From the NCBI GenBank assembly GCA_018647275.1, contig JABGTH010000355.1:1-10083 (forward strand): 10,083 nt of DNA. Direction: 5' to 3'. The translations under genes were made by a program, and so were the position numbers. Origin of the DNA: Paracoccaceae bacterium (GTDB taxonomy: Bacteria > Pseudomonadota > Alphaproteobacteria > Rhodobacterales > Rhodobacteraceae). Within the stretch, counting starts at the first letter, position 1. Every line of letters begins with the position of its first letter. This document shows positions 1 to 7,003 of the stretch, piece after piece. A model generated the notes under the pieces. It worked only from the letters and a program-made list of their open reading frames with translations. It was not told the DNA's origin and did no database searches.

Positions 1-2
1 AA

Positions 3-1244
3 GGGGAAGTGATCGGCATAAAGCAGACCAAGCGTCTCTTTTGAACGTGCCTCAAGGTAGCGTTTATTGCCTTGGAACGGCTGCATACGGCTGATGTCTA
101 CATCACCCAGATCAAATGGTTTTTCACCTGTATCCATCCATGCCGCCAGCGCCATACCTGCGCCACCAGCCGATTGAATACCAATTGAATTGAAGCCAGC
201 CGCAACCCAGAAATTGTCCATCTCGGGCGCAAGGCCAAGGTGATAGGCATCATCAGGGGTAAAGGATTCAGGACCGTTAAAGAACGTGTGGATACCCGCC
301 TCGGCCAGCAGTGGCATCCGTTCGATCGCTTTTTCTAAGATCGGTTCAAAGTGATCGAAATCTTCTTGCAACTGGTCAAATTCAAAGTCGTCAGGAATAC
401 CGTCCACAGCCCATGGTTTAGATTCAGGCTCAAACGCACCCAACAGGAACTTGCCTGCATCTTCTTTGTAATAAGCGTGCTCATCAGGGACGCGCAGCAC
501 TGGCAATTGCGTCAGACCCTCAATCGCTTCCGTCACGATGTAAAAGTGTTCACAAGCTTGCAACGGGACATTAACGCCCGCCATGCGTCCAACTTCGTGC
601 CCCCACATGCCACCACAGTTCACAACCACGTCCGCTTCGATGTGGCCGGAATTGCCGTCTTCATCCGTCCAATCAACACCCGTGACGCGGCTGCCATCTT
701 TGGCCATGCCAGTCACTTTAACACGTTCCTTGATCAACCCACCACGCTGACGCGCGCCTTTGGCCAATGCCAAAGCGATGTTGGCTGGATCGCCCTGACC
801 GTCAAGAGGCAAATAAACTGCTCCCACAACACCCTCAAGGTTAAGATGTGGGTACATTTCTTGGACACGCTCGTTTGAGATTTCTTCAACCTCAACGCCA
901 AAGGCGCGGGCCATGGCAGCCTGACGATAGATTTCTTCACGACGTTCTTCGGTCAATGCAACGGTAATGGACCCCACCCGTTTGAAACCAGTGGCCACGC
1001 CTGTTTCTTCTTCCAGACCGCCGTATAATTCTTGGGAATACTTCGCCAATTTTGTCATATTCGCCGTTGCGCGCAATTGTGCGATCAGGCCCGCGGCGTG
1101 CCACGTGGTGCCAGATGTCAGTTGTTTGCGTTCCAAAAGAACCACATCTTCCCAACCCAATTTGGTAAGGTGATAGGCAACGGAACAGCCGATAACGCCG
1201 CCCCCGATAATGACAACGCGTGCTTTGTTTGGGAGTGCAGACAT
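3..1244 (-). CDS. FAD-dependent sarcosine/dimethylglycine dehydrogenase-like protein with GcvT fusion (3' part missing)
   Basis: Only the first 414 codons are present; the frame is open to the window edge, so this is a partial gene. The N-terminus has a Rossmann FAD motif GGGVIG at residues 14-19, an acidic residue closing the second strand (E38), and TTWHAAG with H49, the position that carries covalent FAD in dimethylglycine and sarcosine dehydrogenases. VNCGG and a GPESFTPDD stretch (about 324-332) follow; the latter matches mammalian sarcosine dehydrogenase better than DMGDH. The visible part ends in YADHFP, where the family passes from the FAD domain towards the folate-binding GcvT domain, so the complete protein should be about 800-850 residues. 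The family oxidatively demethylates N-methylglycines and passes the one-carbon unit to tetrahydrofolate. The start at 1244 is preceded by a modest TAAGG Shine-Dalgarno. A terminator-like hairpin upstream suggests its own promoter. Substrate (sarcosine, dimethylglycine or another methylamine) is inferred. Confidence 0.88.
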   Translation of the reverse strand, partial: MSALPNKARVVIIGGGVIGCSVAYHLTKLGWEDVVLLERKQLTSGTTWHAAGLIAQLRATANMTKLAKYSQELYGGLEEETGVATGFKRVGSITVALTEERREEIYRQAAMARAFGVEVEEISNERVQEMYPHLNLEGVVGAVYLPLDGQGDPANIALALAKGARQRGGLIKERVKVTGMAKDGSRVTGVDWTDEDGNSGHIEADVVVNCGGMWGHEVGRMAGVNVPLQACEHFYIVTEAIEGLTQLPVLRVPDEHAYYKEDAGKFLLGAFEPESKPWAVDGIPDDFEFDQLQEDFDHFEPILEKAIERMPLLAEAGIHTFFNGPESFTPDDAYHLGLAPEMDNFWVAAGFNSIGIQSAGGAGMALAAWMDTGEKPFDLGDVDISRMQPFQGNKRYLEARSKETLGLLYADHFP

Positions 1245-1280
1245 GGGTTCAAGCCTTATGAATCGAAGTTAATTTCACTT

Positions 1281-1300
1281 TGGCACAAAATGGCGCAAAC
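1281..1300. repeat. Tandem 10-bp direct repeat upstream of the SARDH-like gene
   Basis: TGGCACAAAA is followed directly by TGGCGCAAAC, an 8 of 10 match with a period of one helical turn. It sits 37 bp upstream of the start codon at 1244, between that gene and the AraC-type regulator gene. AraC-family proteins commonly bind direct repeats spaced by helical turns, so this is a candidate operator for the adjacent GlxA/AraC regulator. That role is inferred. Confidence 0.35.
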
Positions 1301-1309
1301 CAGACCTTC

Positions 1310-1332
1310 AAAAACGTCATTATTGACGCTTT
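1310..1332 (-). terminator. Terminator-like hairpin after the GlxA/AraC regulator gene
   Basis: Read on the minus strand, AAAGCGTCA, an ATAA loop and TGACGTTTTT form a stem of up to nine pairs (one G-U) running into five T residues. It begins 7 nt after the regulator's stop codon. This fits a weak intrinsic terminator closing the operon and would give the next gene its own promoter. The stem is AT-rich at its base, so partial read-through or a protein-binding palindrome are alternatives. Confidence 0.5.
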
Positions 1333-1339
1333 CGATCCA

Positions 1340-2338
1340 TCAGATCCGTTGACCCGATACTTTCTTGGTCTTTCGGATTGCAGTGGGTGTGATCCCAAAA
1401 AAGCTGCGGTAGAGGCTGGAAAATCCGTTGGGAAATCCACAGGCCATGCCAACCTCACGCACTGATAGCGTGGTATTCAACAGCAGGTTATTTGCCCAGT
1501 TTAGGCGTAGTTCACGGTAGTACGTGTTGGGTGTGGTGTTCAGTTTGCTATGGAAACGACGTTCTAATGAGCGCGACGAAATGCCCACGCGTGTAACCAA
1601 TTCGGCAATCGGCATGGGGTCTTCCATATGCGATTGCATCAATTCGATACACTGATCCAACTCTTTATCGCCTGTCATACTTAGGCGTTTACCCCCAAAG
1701 GGCTGAAGAGTTTTGAAATCTCGGATTTTCTCATGCAGTAGGATATCTGCCACAGTCATAACTCCCGCCGCAGACATGTGATTGCCAACCAATCCCAGCG
1801 TCAAATCTACGGTCGCGCCCATTCCCGCACAGGTCACAACGCGCCCATCATCCACTGCCAAGGCATAAGTGCCCTCCCCGCCTGGATCACCGCGTTCCTG
1901 CAAGACTGCGCGGTTTTCCCAATGGGTTGTGTGATCCCCAGATCCGTTTGGGTGTTCAGAGATGTATCGGCTTGCCGCCTCAGACAGCAAAATCACCTTG
2001 GCCTTGCGATAGCTGTAAGCCGAGATGGTTGTGCCCAAAGACAGTTCCGGATGATCGGAGTCTGTGTTGCCAATAACAAAAACATAGTCGGCCGTTGGGC
2101 GATCTGTCAGGGGTTCACACAGCGTCCCCAAACCCGCACGACAAGACACATACCCGCCTTTGGCAGAGCGATAGGTCCAATCAAACAATGTGGTTGGATT
2201 GATCCGGTTCGCCATACGCAGCACTTCGACCACGCCTGACAATTCCACCATAACAAACCCCTCTGCCAGAATAATATCGACCCTCCACGGCTCTCCCGAT
2301 GCACGGGTGCCAAAATGTGAAGGATCGATCTCAATCAT
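1340..2338 (-). CDS. GlxA-family transcriptional regulator (DJ-1/PfpI-like sensor plus AraC HTH)
   Basis: This 332-residue protein has the two-domain build of the GlxA/GbdR group. Residues about 18-190 form a class I glutamine-amidotransferase-like (DJ-1/PfpI) sensor fold, including VVTCAGMGATVDLTLGLV at 168-185. Residues about 225-325 form an AraC-type DNA-binding domain with two helix-turn-helix units: ISSRSLERRFHSKL (253-266) and a second with the family pattern ACGF..GFSSLYRSFFG..P (299-318). In Pseudomonas, GbdR of this family activates betaine and dimethylglycine catabolism genes, and the neighbours here (methyltransferase, two methylglycine dehydrogenases) point the same way. The gene starts 3 nt after the stop of the methyltransferase gene, so it is probably co-transcribed with it; no strong Shine-Dalgarno is visible, suggesting translational coupling. 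Ligand and targets are inferred. Confidence 0.9.
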   Translation of the reverse strand: MIEIDPSHFGTRASGEPWRVDIILAEGFVMVELSGVVEVLRMANRINPTTLFDWTYRSAKGGYVSCRAGLGTLCEPLTDRPTADYVFVIGNTDSDHPELSLGTTISAYSYRKAKVILLSEAASRYISEHPNGSGDHTTHWENRAVLQERGDPGGEGTYALAVDDGRVVTCAGMGATVDLTLGLVGNHMSAAGVMTVADILLHEKIRDFKTLQPFGGKRLSMTGDKELDQCIELMQSHMEDPMPIAELVTRVGISSRSLERRFHSKLNTTPNTYYRELRLNWANNLLLNTTLSVREVGMACGFPNGFSSLYRSFFGITPTAIRKTKKVSGQRI

Positions 2339-2341
2339 GAC

Positions 2342-3211
2342 TTAGGTCGCTTTCAAACGTCGGGATAGTTCTGCAATGTGCGCGGGTCCAACTTCACAGC
2401 AACCGCCAATAATGGTCGCTCCGTGGGCAGCCCAACCATCAGCAAAATCGGCATAGGCGTTCGGATCAAGATCACGGCGCGCGCTGAGCATATCAACGGT
2501 TGCGCCAACTTTGTTAAAGTTCGCAGCGATACCCGTGAAACCATTCGCATAAGCACCGACAAGGCGACCACTTTTGGCAAGGATTGGCACGGCTGTGTCG
2601 ACGGCTTCAGGCTTGGAGCAGTTGATGAAAACAGCCGCAGGATTGAACTCTTCCAACAATGGCGTAACATCAGAAAGCAATTCGCCAGACCGCAAACGTG
2701 TGCCGTCGTCATCGCGTACGGACAAGGCAACCCAAACAGGTTTTCCCGTCACACCAGCGCCCATCAAGCCGCCACGAGCTTGATCCACAGAAGACATGGT
2801 TTCAAGCAAATGCACGTCGACGTATTGCGCCTGTATTTGTGCCAGATTGGCGTAGACTTCAGCCGCCTGTTCTGCGGGTGGGGCTTTGTCGGGCTGATAA
2901 GAGAACCCTTGCGGACCCAAGCCACCAGCAACCATACCTGACCCGTGCGCTTCACGCGCATCTGTCGCCAGTTGGCAGGCAAGCCGCACCAGTTCTTCTA
3001 GGCGATCCAACATGCCATGTGGCTCTAGGCGGTCGGGCAGAACAGAATAGCTGTTGGTGGTGGCGATATCAGCGCCAGCTGCGAAATATTCGTCGTGTAC
3101 TTGGCGTACCACTTCGGGCGCATCAAGCAAAGCTTGGACCGACCAAAGGGACGTCGCTTTACCTGCGCGTGCCACAAGTTCTTGGCCCATGCCGCCGTCT
3201 AAAATCATCAT
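2342..3211 (-). CDS. Homocysteine S-methyltransferase family protein (betaine-homocysteine methyltransferase-like)
   Basis: A zinc-dependent methyltransferase of the homocysteine S-methyltransferase/BHMT barrel family, 289 residues. The N-terminal DGGMG (5-9), LLETMSS around E137, FINCSKP with C198 and GGCCEVGP with C271 and C272 are visible. The three cysteines match the zinc ligands of BHMT (C217, C299, C300 in the human enzyme). The family moves a methyl group to homocysteine to make methionine; donors include glycine betaine and S-methylmethionine. The dehydrogenases and GbdR-like regulator in the same operon favour glycine betaine, which would yield dimethylglycine for the neighbouring enzyme. 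The first of two adjacent ATGs is preferred because GAAAAGGG lies about 9 nt upstream. The reconstructed upstream gene ends 5 nt before it. At 289 residues it is much shorter than mammalian BHMT (about 406) and lacks the C-terminal oligomerisation extension, so S-methylmethionine or another methyl donor remains possible. Confidence 0.87.
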   Translation of the reverse strand: MMILDGGMGQELVARAGKATSLWSVQALLDAPEVVRQVHDEYFAAGADIATTNSYSVLPDRLEPHGMLDRLEELVRLACQLATDAREAHGSGMVAGGLGPQGFSYQPDKAPPAEQAAEVYANLAQIQAQYVDVHLLETMSSVDQARGGLMGAGVTGKPVWVALSVRDDDGTRLRSGELLSDVTPLLEEFNPAAVFINCSKPEAVDTAVPILAKSGRLVGAYANGFTGIAANFNKVGATVDMLSARRDLDPNAYADFADGWAAHGATIIGGCCEVGPAHIAELSRRLKAT

Positions 3212-3216
3212 CTGCG

Positions 3217-4176
3217 CTATCCCTTTTCACTGCGGGTTTTAATCACGCTCAGAACCGCGTGATGGAAATCTTGCAAGAACACTTCCCACCCAAATGGCAA
3301 GATATGTGTTCACTGGTATCCTGATTGAATAGTTTGTTTCCAAGGTCAATAAGGTAACGTCGTTTGGCAGTAATCTAAGGTGGTATGATCCCGATTGCAT
3401 GTTACCAATACCACCTTGGGGGTCAATGCGGGGATCAAACGCGGTCAATGTCTCTGGTGCGTTAAAGACAAAGTCCCACGCCATTGATGTATTTGATTTT
3501 AGTGCTGTCAGGTGCTCTTCGAAAACGATCTCACCCGTCCGGCGCAGCTTGCACACATCGCCCATCAAAACCGCATCAATGGGACGCGGCGTACCAAGGA
3601 TATTGTGGGAGAATGTCCATACGCGTTCCGCAGCTTGAATTTCGTCGATCTCGATGGTGTTAGCCCAAATCACATCTTTAGGTGCTTCAATCGCAATCTG
3701 CGTCGTGACCCGCATTTGCGCCTGTGGGAATTCAAGCTGACCAAACAGCGGCACCGCCAAAATTGGCAGCAACAGCAACGACACGTTCAAGGTATCGCTT
3801 GTTGCATTGACCAATGTCTTGCGCAAAACCACACGCATGATCCATTGTCCGAACTATCCCAAAGTCATGGAAATGGGCAGTAGAACAGCAATGCAAATAA
3901 GTGTTTCGAACTGCCAAAACAGTAAAACGACACAGAGTAAAACTACCGGCAGCACCATCAATTAGAATGTCTGGCGTGATGGTTTCGCAAGCACGGGTCA
4001 AATAGTAATTGTGCCGCTGCACCGTAAAAAACTGGGAACACCGTCACAAGAACGGTTGTGACGGTGTCCAAAGAAAAGACGCCAGATAAGAAATGCAATC
4101 CATAATAGATCGCACAATAGCCAAAGGCAAAGCACACGCGCACGGCGGCACTTTACCTTTGAAGCCATTTTATCAT
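3217..4176 (-). pseudogene. Broken gene for a multi-spanning membrane protein with C-terminal SRPBCC domain
   Basis: Fragments in two frames line up as one ancestral gene. It would start with an ATG overlapping the upstream stop as ATGA (4173-4176) and end at TAG 3217-3219, 5 nt before the methyltransferase start; both ends are in the same frame and 320 codons apart. Segment A (4176-3961) encodes two hydrophobic helices but has TAA at 4153-4155 and ends at TGA 3958-3960. Segment B, one base out of frame from about 3961, encodes two more helices (MVLPVVLLCVVLLFW, LICIAVLLPISM), meets TAG at 3854-3856, then continues through a fifth helix (SLLLLPILAVPLFG) into an SRPBCC-like fold. A second shift near 3285-3291 restores frame A, giving VFLQDFHHAVLSVIKTRSEKG then TAG. 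That is up to two nonsense codons plus two compensating frameshifts. The surrounding operon spacing fits only the reconstructed ends. The TAA is a lesion only if translation began at 4176; a GTG at 4143 could be a later start. Assembly error is possible, but four lesions make true decay more likely. Confidence 0.72.
3239..3838 (-). CDS. Longest surviving ORF of the broken gene: SRPBCC-like domain protein, altered C-terminus
   Basis: This 199-residue open frame is what a gene finder would call here. It has one N-terminal hydrophobic helix (about 19-32), then a segment beginning TQIAIEAPKDVIWANTIEI, a pattern typical of the first strand and helix of SRPBCC (START/Bet v 1-like) domains, ligand-binding folds with no single function. 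The last residues after AIWVG (about 181 onwards) look wrong: polar and basic, with no resemblance to the amphipathic C-terminal helix expected. The neighbouring frame supplies exactly such a helix. The ATG at 3838 has no clear Shine-Dalgarno and lies 16 nt after an in-frame TAG, inside what was probably coding sequence, so this start is doubtful. It is best read as part of the pseudogene; a residual membrane-anchored product cannot be excluded. Confidence 0.4.
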   Translation of the reverse strand: MRVVLRKTLVNATSDTLNVSLLLLPILAVPLFGQLEFPQAQMRVTTQIAIEAPKDVIWANTIEIDEIQAAERVWTFSHNILGTPRPIDAVLMGDVCKLRRTGEIVFEEHLTALKSNTSMAWDFVFNAPETLTAFDPRIDPQGGIGNMQSGSYHLRLLPNDVTLLTLETNYSIRIPVNTYLAIWVGSVLARFPSRGSERD

Positions 4177-6626
4177 GCACGGATGCGATCGTTCTCTGGA
4201 TCCCAAAGTGGTTGGTCAGCGTGCACAACAGCCTTGCAACGGGCACCAAAGATTTCGATCTCAAGCTCGGTTCCAGGGACTGCCAGTTCCGCCTTAACAA
4301 CGCCCAGCGCGATGGATTTGTTCACACGGAACCCCCAATCGCCAGATGTCGTTTCACCGACCACTTCATCACCATTCCAAATCGTCGACATATAAGGAGC
4401 ATCGGCGAACGGTGCGTCTACAGTCATGGTCACAAACATCTTCTTCACGCCTGCTTCTTTTTCGGCCAGCAAAGCAGCTTTCCCAACAAAGTCTTGCGGT
4501 TTGTTAAAGCGGATAAAGCGTTCCATGCCGCCCTCTAGCAATGTGTAATCTGTGGACAGATCACCCTTCCAGGTGCGGTACCCTTTTTCGATCCGCATTG
4601 AGTTCAAAGCATACATGCCGAATGGTTTGGCACCTGCATTGCGGATCGCTTCATAGGCCGCTTTGCTGTCCTCAAAGGACGTGTGCACTTCCCAACCCAA
4701 TTCACCGCAGAACGAGATGCGCATCAGTTTACACGGCACGCCAGCGATGGTCGCATCTTGCAACGTGAGCCAACCTTTTGTCAGGTCCGCACCTTCAACG
4801 ATGCCAGACAACAGATCACGTGACTGCGCGCCTGTAACCAATGCTGTTGACCACTCTTTGGTGATGTCTGTCATTGTAAGCGAGCCATCGGTTGGCAAGC
4901 GTGATTGCAAGAACTCAAGGTCATGCCACTGTGCCAAGGCTGCTGTCATGATCCAGAAGTCGTCTTCGCCCCAACGGATGATTGTCACCTCTGTCACGAT
5001 GCGTCCACGGCTGTCTGTGAAATAGCCAAGGTTCATGCGGCCCGCTTTTGGCAAGGCACCTGCGATTTGACCACGTAGCCATTCCGCTGCACCTGTACCA
5101 GAAAGCGTGTAGCGCGAGAAACCCGGCATATCGAGGACACCAGTTGCGTTTGTACAGGCCTCAACTTCTTCCTCAACCCGTTTGACCCACGGCCCTTCGC
5201 GCGACCATGTTTCTGTTGCGGCCTCGGATGTGTCATCGCCGTCTTGGGCGAACCAGTTGGCACGTTCCCAACCGTTATACGCCCCCATCTGTGCGCCCGA
5301 TGCCAACAGCTTGACGTGGTTTGGCGATAGCTTCTTATCGCGCCCTGCAGGCCATTCGTGGTGTGGGAAGTGCATGGCATATTCGTGGCCATAGGTTTCC
5401 AACGCCTTGGACAAGCAGTAATCGTGATCGGCGTAATCTGTGTAGCGACGTGGATCGATCGCCCACATGTCCAGCTCGGTTTCGCCGTGCATGATCCATT
5501 CGGCCATAACCTTACCAGCACCACCACCTTGGGCGATGCCGAAGGTGAATGAATGTGCCTCGAATGCATTGGGAACACCCGGCATAGGACCAACCATTGG
5601 CAGACCATCCGGCGCATAGGGGATGGGGCCGTTGATGTTACGGCCGATACCAGCCGTACCAAGGGCTGGTAAACGTTCCATCGCATCCTCGATGTAAAAC
5701 TCAAGACGATCCAAATCGTCAGGGTAAAGTTGGAAGCTGAAGTCTTCGGGCATTGGATCCTGAGGTGTGACCCAATGCGCCTTACAATTGCGTTCATATG
5801 GGCCAAGGTTCAGACCATTTTTGTCCTGACGTAGGTAGTATGAAATATCCACGTCACGGATCATGGGCATCTTGTGGCCCTTTTCTTTGGTCCACGCTTC
5901 AAGCTCAGCGATTGGCTCTGTCAAGAAATACTGGTGAGACATGACAACCATTGGTACGGTGCGCCCGCCCCAAGGTTTGAACATCTCACCAATGCGCTGT
6001 GCATAATAACCGCCACAGTTCACAACCTTTTCGCAGCGAATGTCGCCTTTTTCGGTTTTCACAATCCACTCGTCGCCATCGCGTGCAATCCCCTCAACGG
6101 AACAGAAACGTTCGATACGGCCACCTGCGTCGCGGGCACCTTTTGCCAGCGCTTGGGTCAACTGTGCGGGATCAATATCCCCATCCAACGGATCCCAAAG
6201 GCCGCCAGCCAGATCATGGGTTTCCATGAACGGGTTCAGCTCCTTCAATTCCGCGGGTGTGCAAATATCCATTTGTAAACCCTGATAACGGCCCATACCT
6301 GCAACGCGTTCGAATTCTTGCATCCGCTCTTTTGAATGGGCCAAGCGGATCGCGCCAGTAACGTGGTAGTTCATCGGATATCCAACATCTTCGCCCAACG
6401 AACGATACATCGCAGCCGAATACCGCTGCATGTTCATCACGGCCCAAGACCCCGCAAAGTTAGGAACATTGCCTGCCGCGTGCCATGTGGAACCGGCGGT
6501 CAGCTCGTTCTTTTCAACCAGCACACAATCTTTGTAGCCAGCTTTAGCTAGGTGATAGAGTGTCGATGTACCGACTACACCGCCACCGATGACAACCACA
6601 CGGGCCGTTGTTGGAAATTCACTCAT
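4173..6626 (-). CDS. Dimethylglycine dehydrogenase-like FAD/GcvT fusion protein
   Basis: A complete 817-residue protein of the DMGDH/SARDH family. Residues 9-370 form a D-amino-acid-oxidase-type FAD domain: GGGVVG (14-19), E38, GSTWHAAG with H49 at the covalent-FAD position, VVNCGG (201-206), YYLRQ (263-267), LGPYE (274-278) and NGPIPYAPDGLPMVGP (332-347). The last three resemble mammalian DMGDH more than SARDH. A linker domain (about 372-428) leads to the GcvT folate-binding domain (about 430-710) with GELGWE (641-646), then the barrel-like C-terminal domain (about 715-805). Members oxidise N,N-dimethylglycine to sarcosine and pass the one-carbon unit to tetrahydrofolate, or release formaldehyde when it is absent. 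There is no signal peptide, so the enzyme is cytoplasmic. An AAGGGAG Shine-Dalgarno about 9 nt upstream, inside the preceding GFA gene, supports the start, which lies 2 nt after that gene's stop. Substrate is inferred; the family includes many uncharacterised paralogues in roseobacters. Confidence 0.92.
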   Translation of the reverse strand: MSEFPTTARVVVIGGGVVGTSTLYHLAKAGYKDCVLVEKNELTAGSTWHAAGNVPNFAGSWAVMNMQRYSAAMYRSLGEDVGYPMNYHVTGAIRLAHSKERMQEFERVAGMGRYQGLQMDICTPAELKELNPFMETHDLAGGLWDPLDGDIDPAQLTQALAKGARDAGGRIERFCSVEGIARDGDEWIVKTEKGDIRCEKVVNCGGYYAQRIGEMFKPWGGRTVPMVVMSHQYFLTEPIAELEAWTKEKGHKMPMIRDVDISYYLRQDKNGLNLGPYERNCKAHWVTPQDPMPEDFSFQLYPDDLDRLEFYIEDAMERLPALGTAGIGRNINGPIPYAPDGLPMVGPMPGVPNAFEAHSFTFGIAQGGGAGKVMAEWIMHGETELDMWAIDPRRYTDYADHDYCLSKALETYGHEYAMHFPHHEWPAGRDKKLSPNHVKLLASGAQMGAYNGWERANWFAQDGDDTSEAATETWSREGPWVKRVEEEVEACTNATGVLDMPGFSRYTLSGTGAAEWLRGQIAGALPKAGRMNLGYFTDSRGRIVTEVTIIRWGEDDFWIMTAALAQWHDLEFLQSRLPTDGSLTMTDITKEWSTALVTGAQSRDLLSGIVEGADLTKGWLTLQDATIAGVPCKLMRISFCGELGWEVHTSFEDSKAAYEAIRNAGAKPFGMYALNSMRIEKGYRTWKGDLSTDYTLLEGGMERFIRFNKPQDFVGKAALLAEKEAGVKKMFVTMTVDAPFADAPYMSTIWNGDEVVGETTSGDWGFRVNKSIALGVVKAELAVPGTELEIEIFGARCKAVVHADQPLWDPENDRIRA

Positions 6627-6628
6627 GT

Positions 6629-7003
6629 CTATTGCTCCCTTTGCGGCACGTTGTCCGCGATTTTGTAGTAGTCACCTTTGTCCGCGACAAAGATATGTTT
6701 TTGAAGTTCGAGCCCTGTAGGCCCATCGATTATTCCCAAAGAAAAACTCATGCCCTCCTCGGCATACGCTTTCCAAAATAAGGAACAGCCACACCTCGGG
6801 CAGAACCCACGCTTGGCAGTTTCAGAGGCGGCAAACCAACGCACGTCGCCGGTAATTTCAAAGCACTCCATGTCACTGTACCCAGAGGCCCAGTGATGGC
6901 CTGACTGCTTGCTACACTGCGTGCAGTGACAGGCTGATACGCTTTGACCGCCATCTTTGACGGTAAAGGTCACGCCTTTGCAGTTGCAGCTTCCTGTCAG
7001 CAT
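6629..7003 (-). CDS. GFA-family zinc protein (glutathione-dependent formaldehyde-activating enzyme-like)
   Basis: A 124-residue protein with the cysteine layout of the GFA/CENP-V family: GSCNC (C6, C8), CHCTQC (C25, C27, C30) and FCPRCGC (C68, C71, C73). By comparison with Paracoccus Gfa, C6, C8, C68 and C71 would hold the structural zinc and C25, C27 and C30 the second zinc. Gfa was described as helping S-hydroxymethylglutathione form from formaldehyde and glutathione, though later work questioned its being a true enzyme, and most family members are uncharacterised. Its place directly before a dimethylglycine-dehydrogenase-like gene, whose reaction can release formaldehyde, makes a one-carbon role attractive. 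The start at 7003 is chosen over an upstream in-frame one (7084) because the family motif begins at once and its ATG overlaps the exporter's stop as TGATG, typical of translational coupling. A 27-residue extension would lie wholly inside the exporter gene. Confidence 0.87.
   Translation of the reverse strand: MLTGSCNCKGVTFTVKDGGQSVSACHCTQCSKQSGHHWASGYSDMECFEITGDVRWFAASETAKRGFCPRCGCSLFWKAYAEEGMSFSLGIIDGPTGLELQKHIFVADKGDYYKIADNVPQREQ

Noticed and set aside
351..878. 175-codon plus-strand open frame
   Set aside because: It lies antisense to the FAD domain of the SARDH-like gene, whose frame is continuous and carries clear motifs; the plus-strand translation has no recognisable family features.
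1269..1278. TTAATTTCAC, identical to the inner arm of palindrome 1, upstream of the SARDH-like gene
   Set aside because: No partner CGTGAA lies at the required 15-bp spacing, and a 10-bp AT-rich match alone is weak evidence for an operator.
2378..3324. Overlapping plus-strand open frames of 187 and 208 codons
   Set aside because: Both are antisense to the methyltransferase gene, which has its zinc cysteines and correct length. Their products are arginine-, cysteine- and histidine-rich, as expected for shadow frames.
3732..4022. 96-codon minus-strand frame through the pseudogene
   Set aside because: It is the third frame of this region and lacks the hydrophobic helices that the other two frames encode in succession, so it is not the ancestral reading frame.
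3998..4300. 100-codon minus-strand frame overlapping the end of the DMGDH-like gene
   Set aside because: Most of its length is out of frame with the DMGDH-like gene and the pseudogene segments; its cysteine- and arginine-rich product looks like a shadow frame.
4173..6626. DmdA (DMSP demethylase) as identity of the GcvT-containing protein
   Set aside because: DmdA is a stand-alone GcvT-like protein of about 370 residues; this one has a full FAD dehydrogenase domain in front and DMGDH-type motifs.
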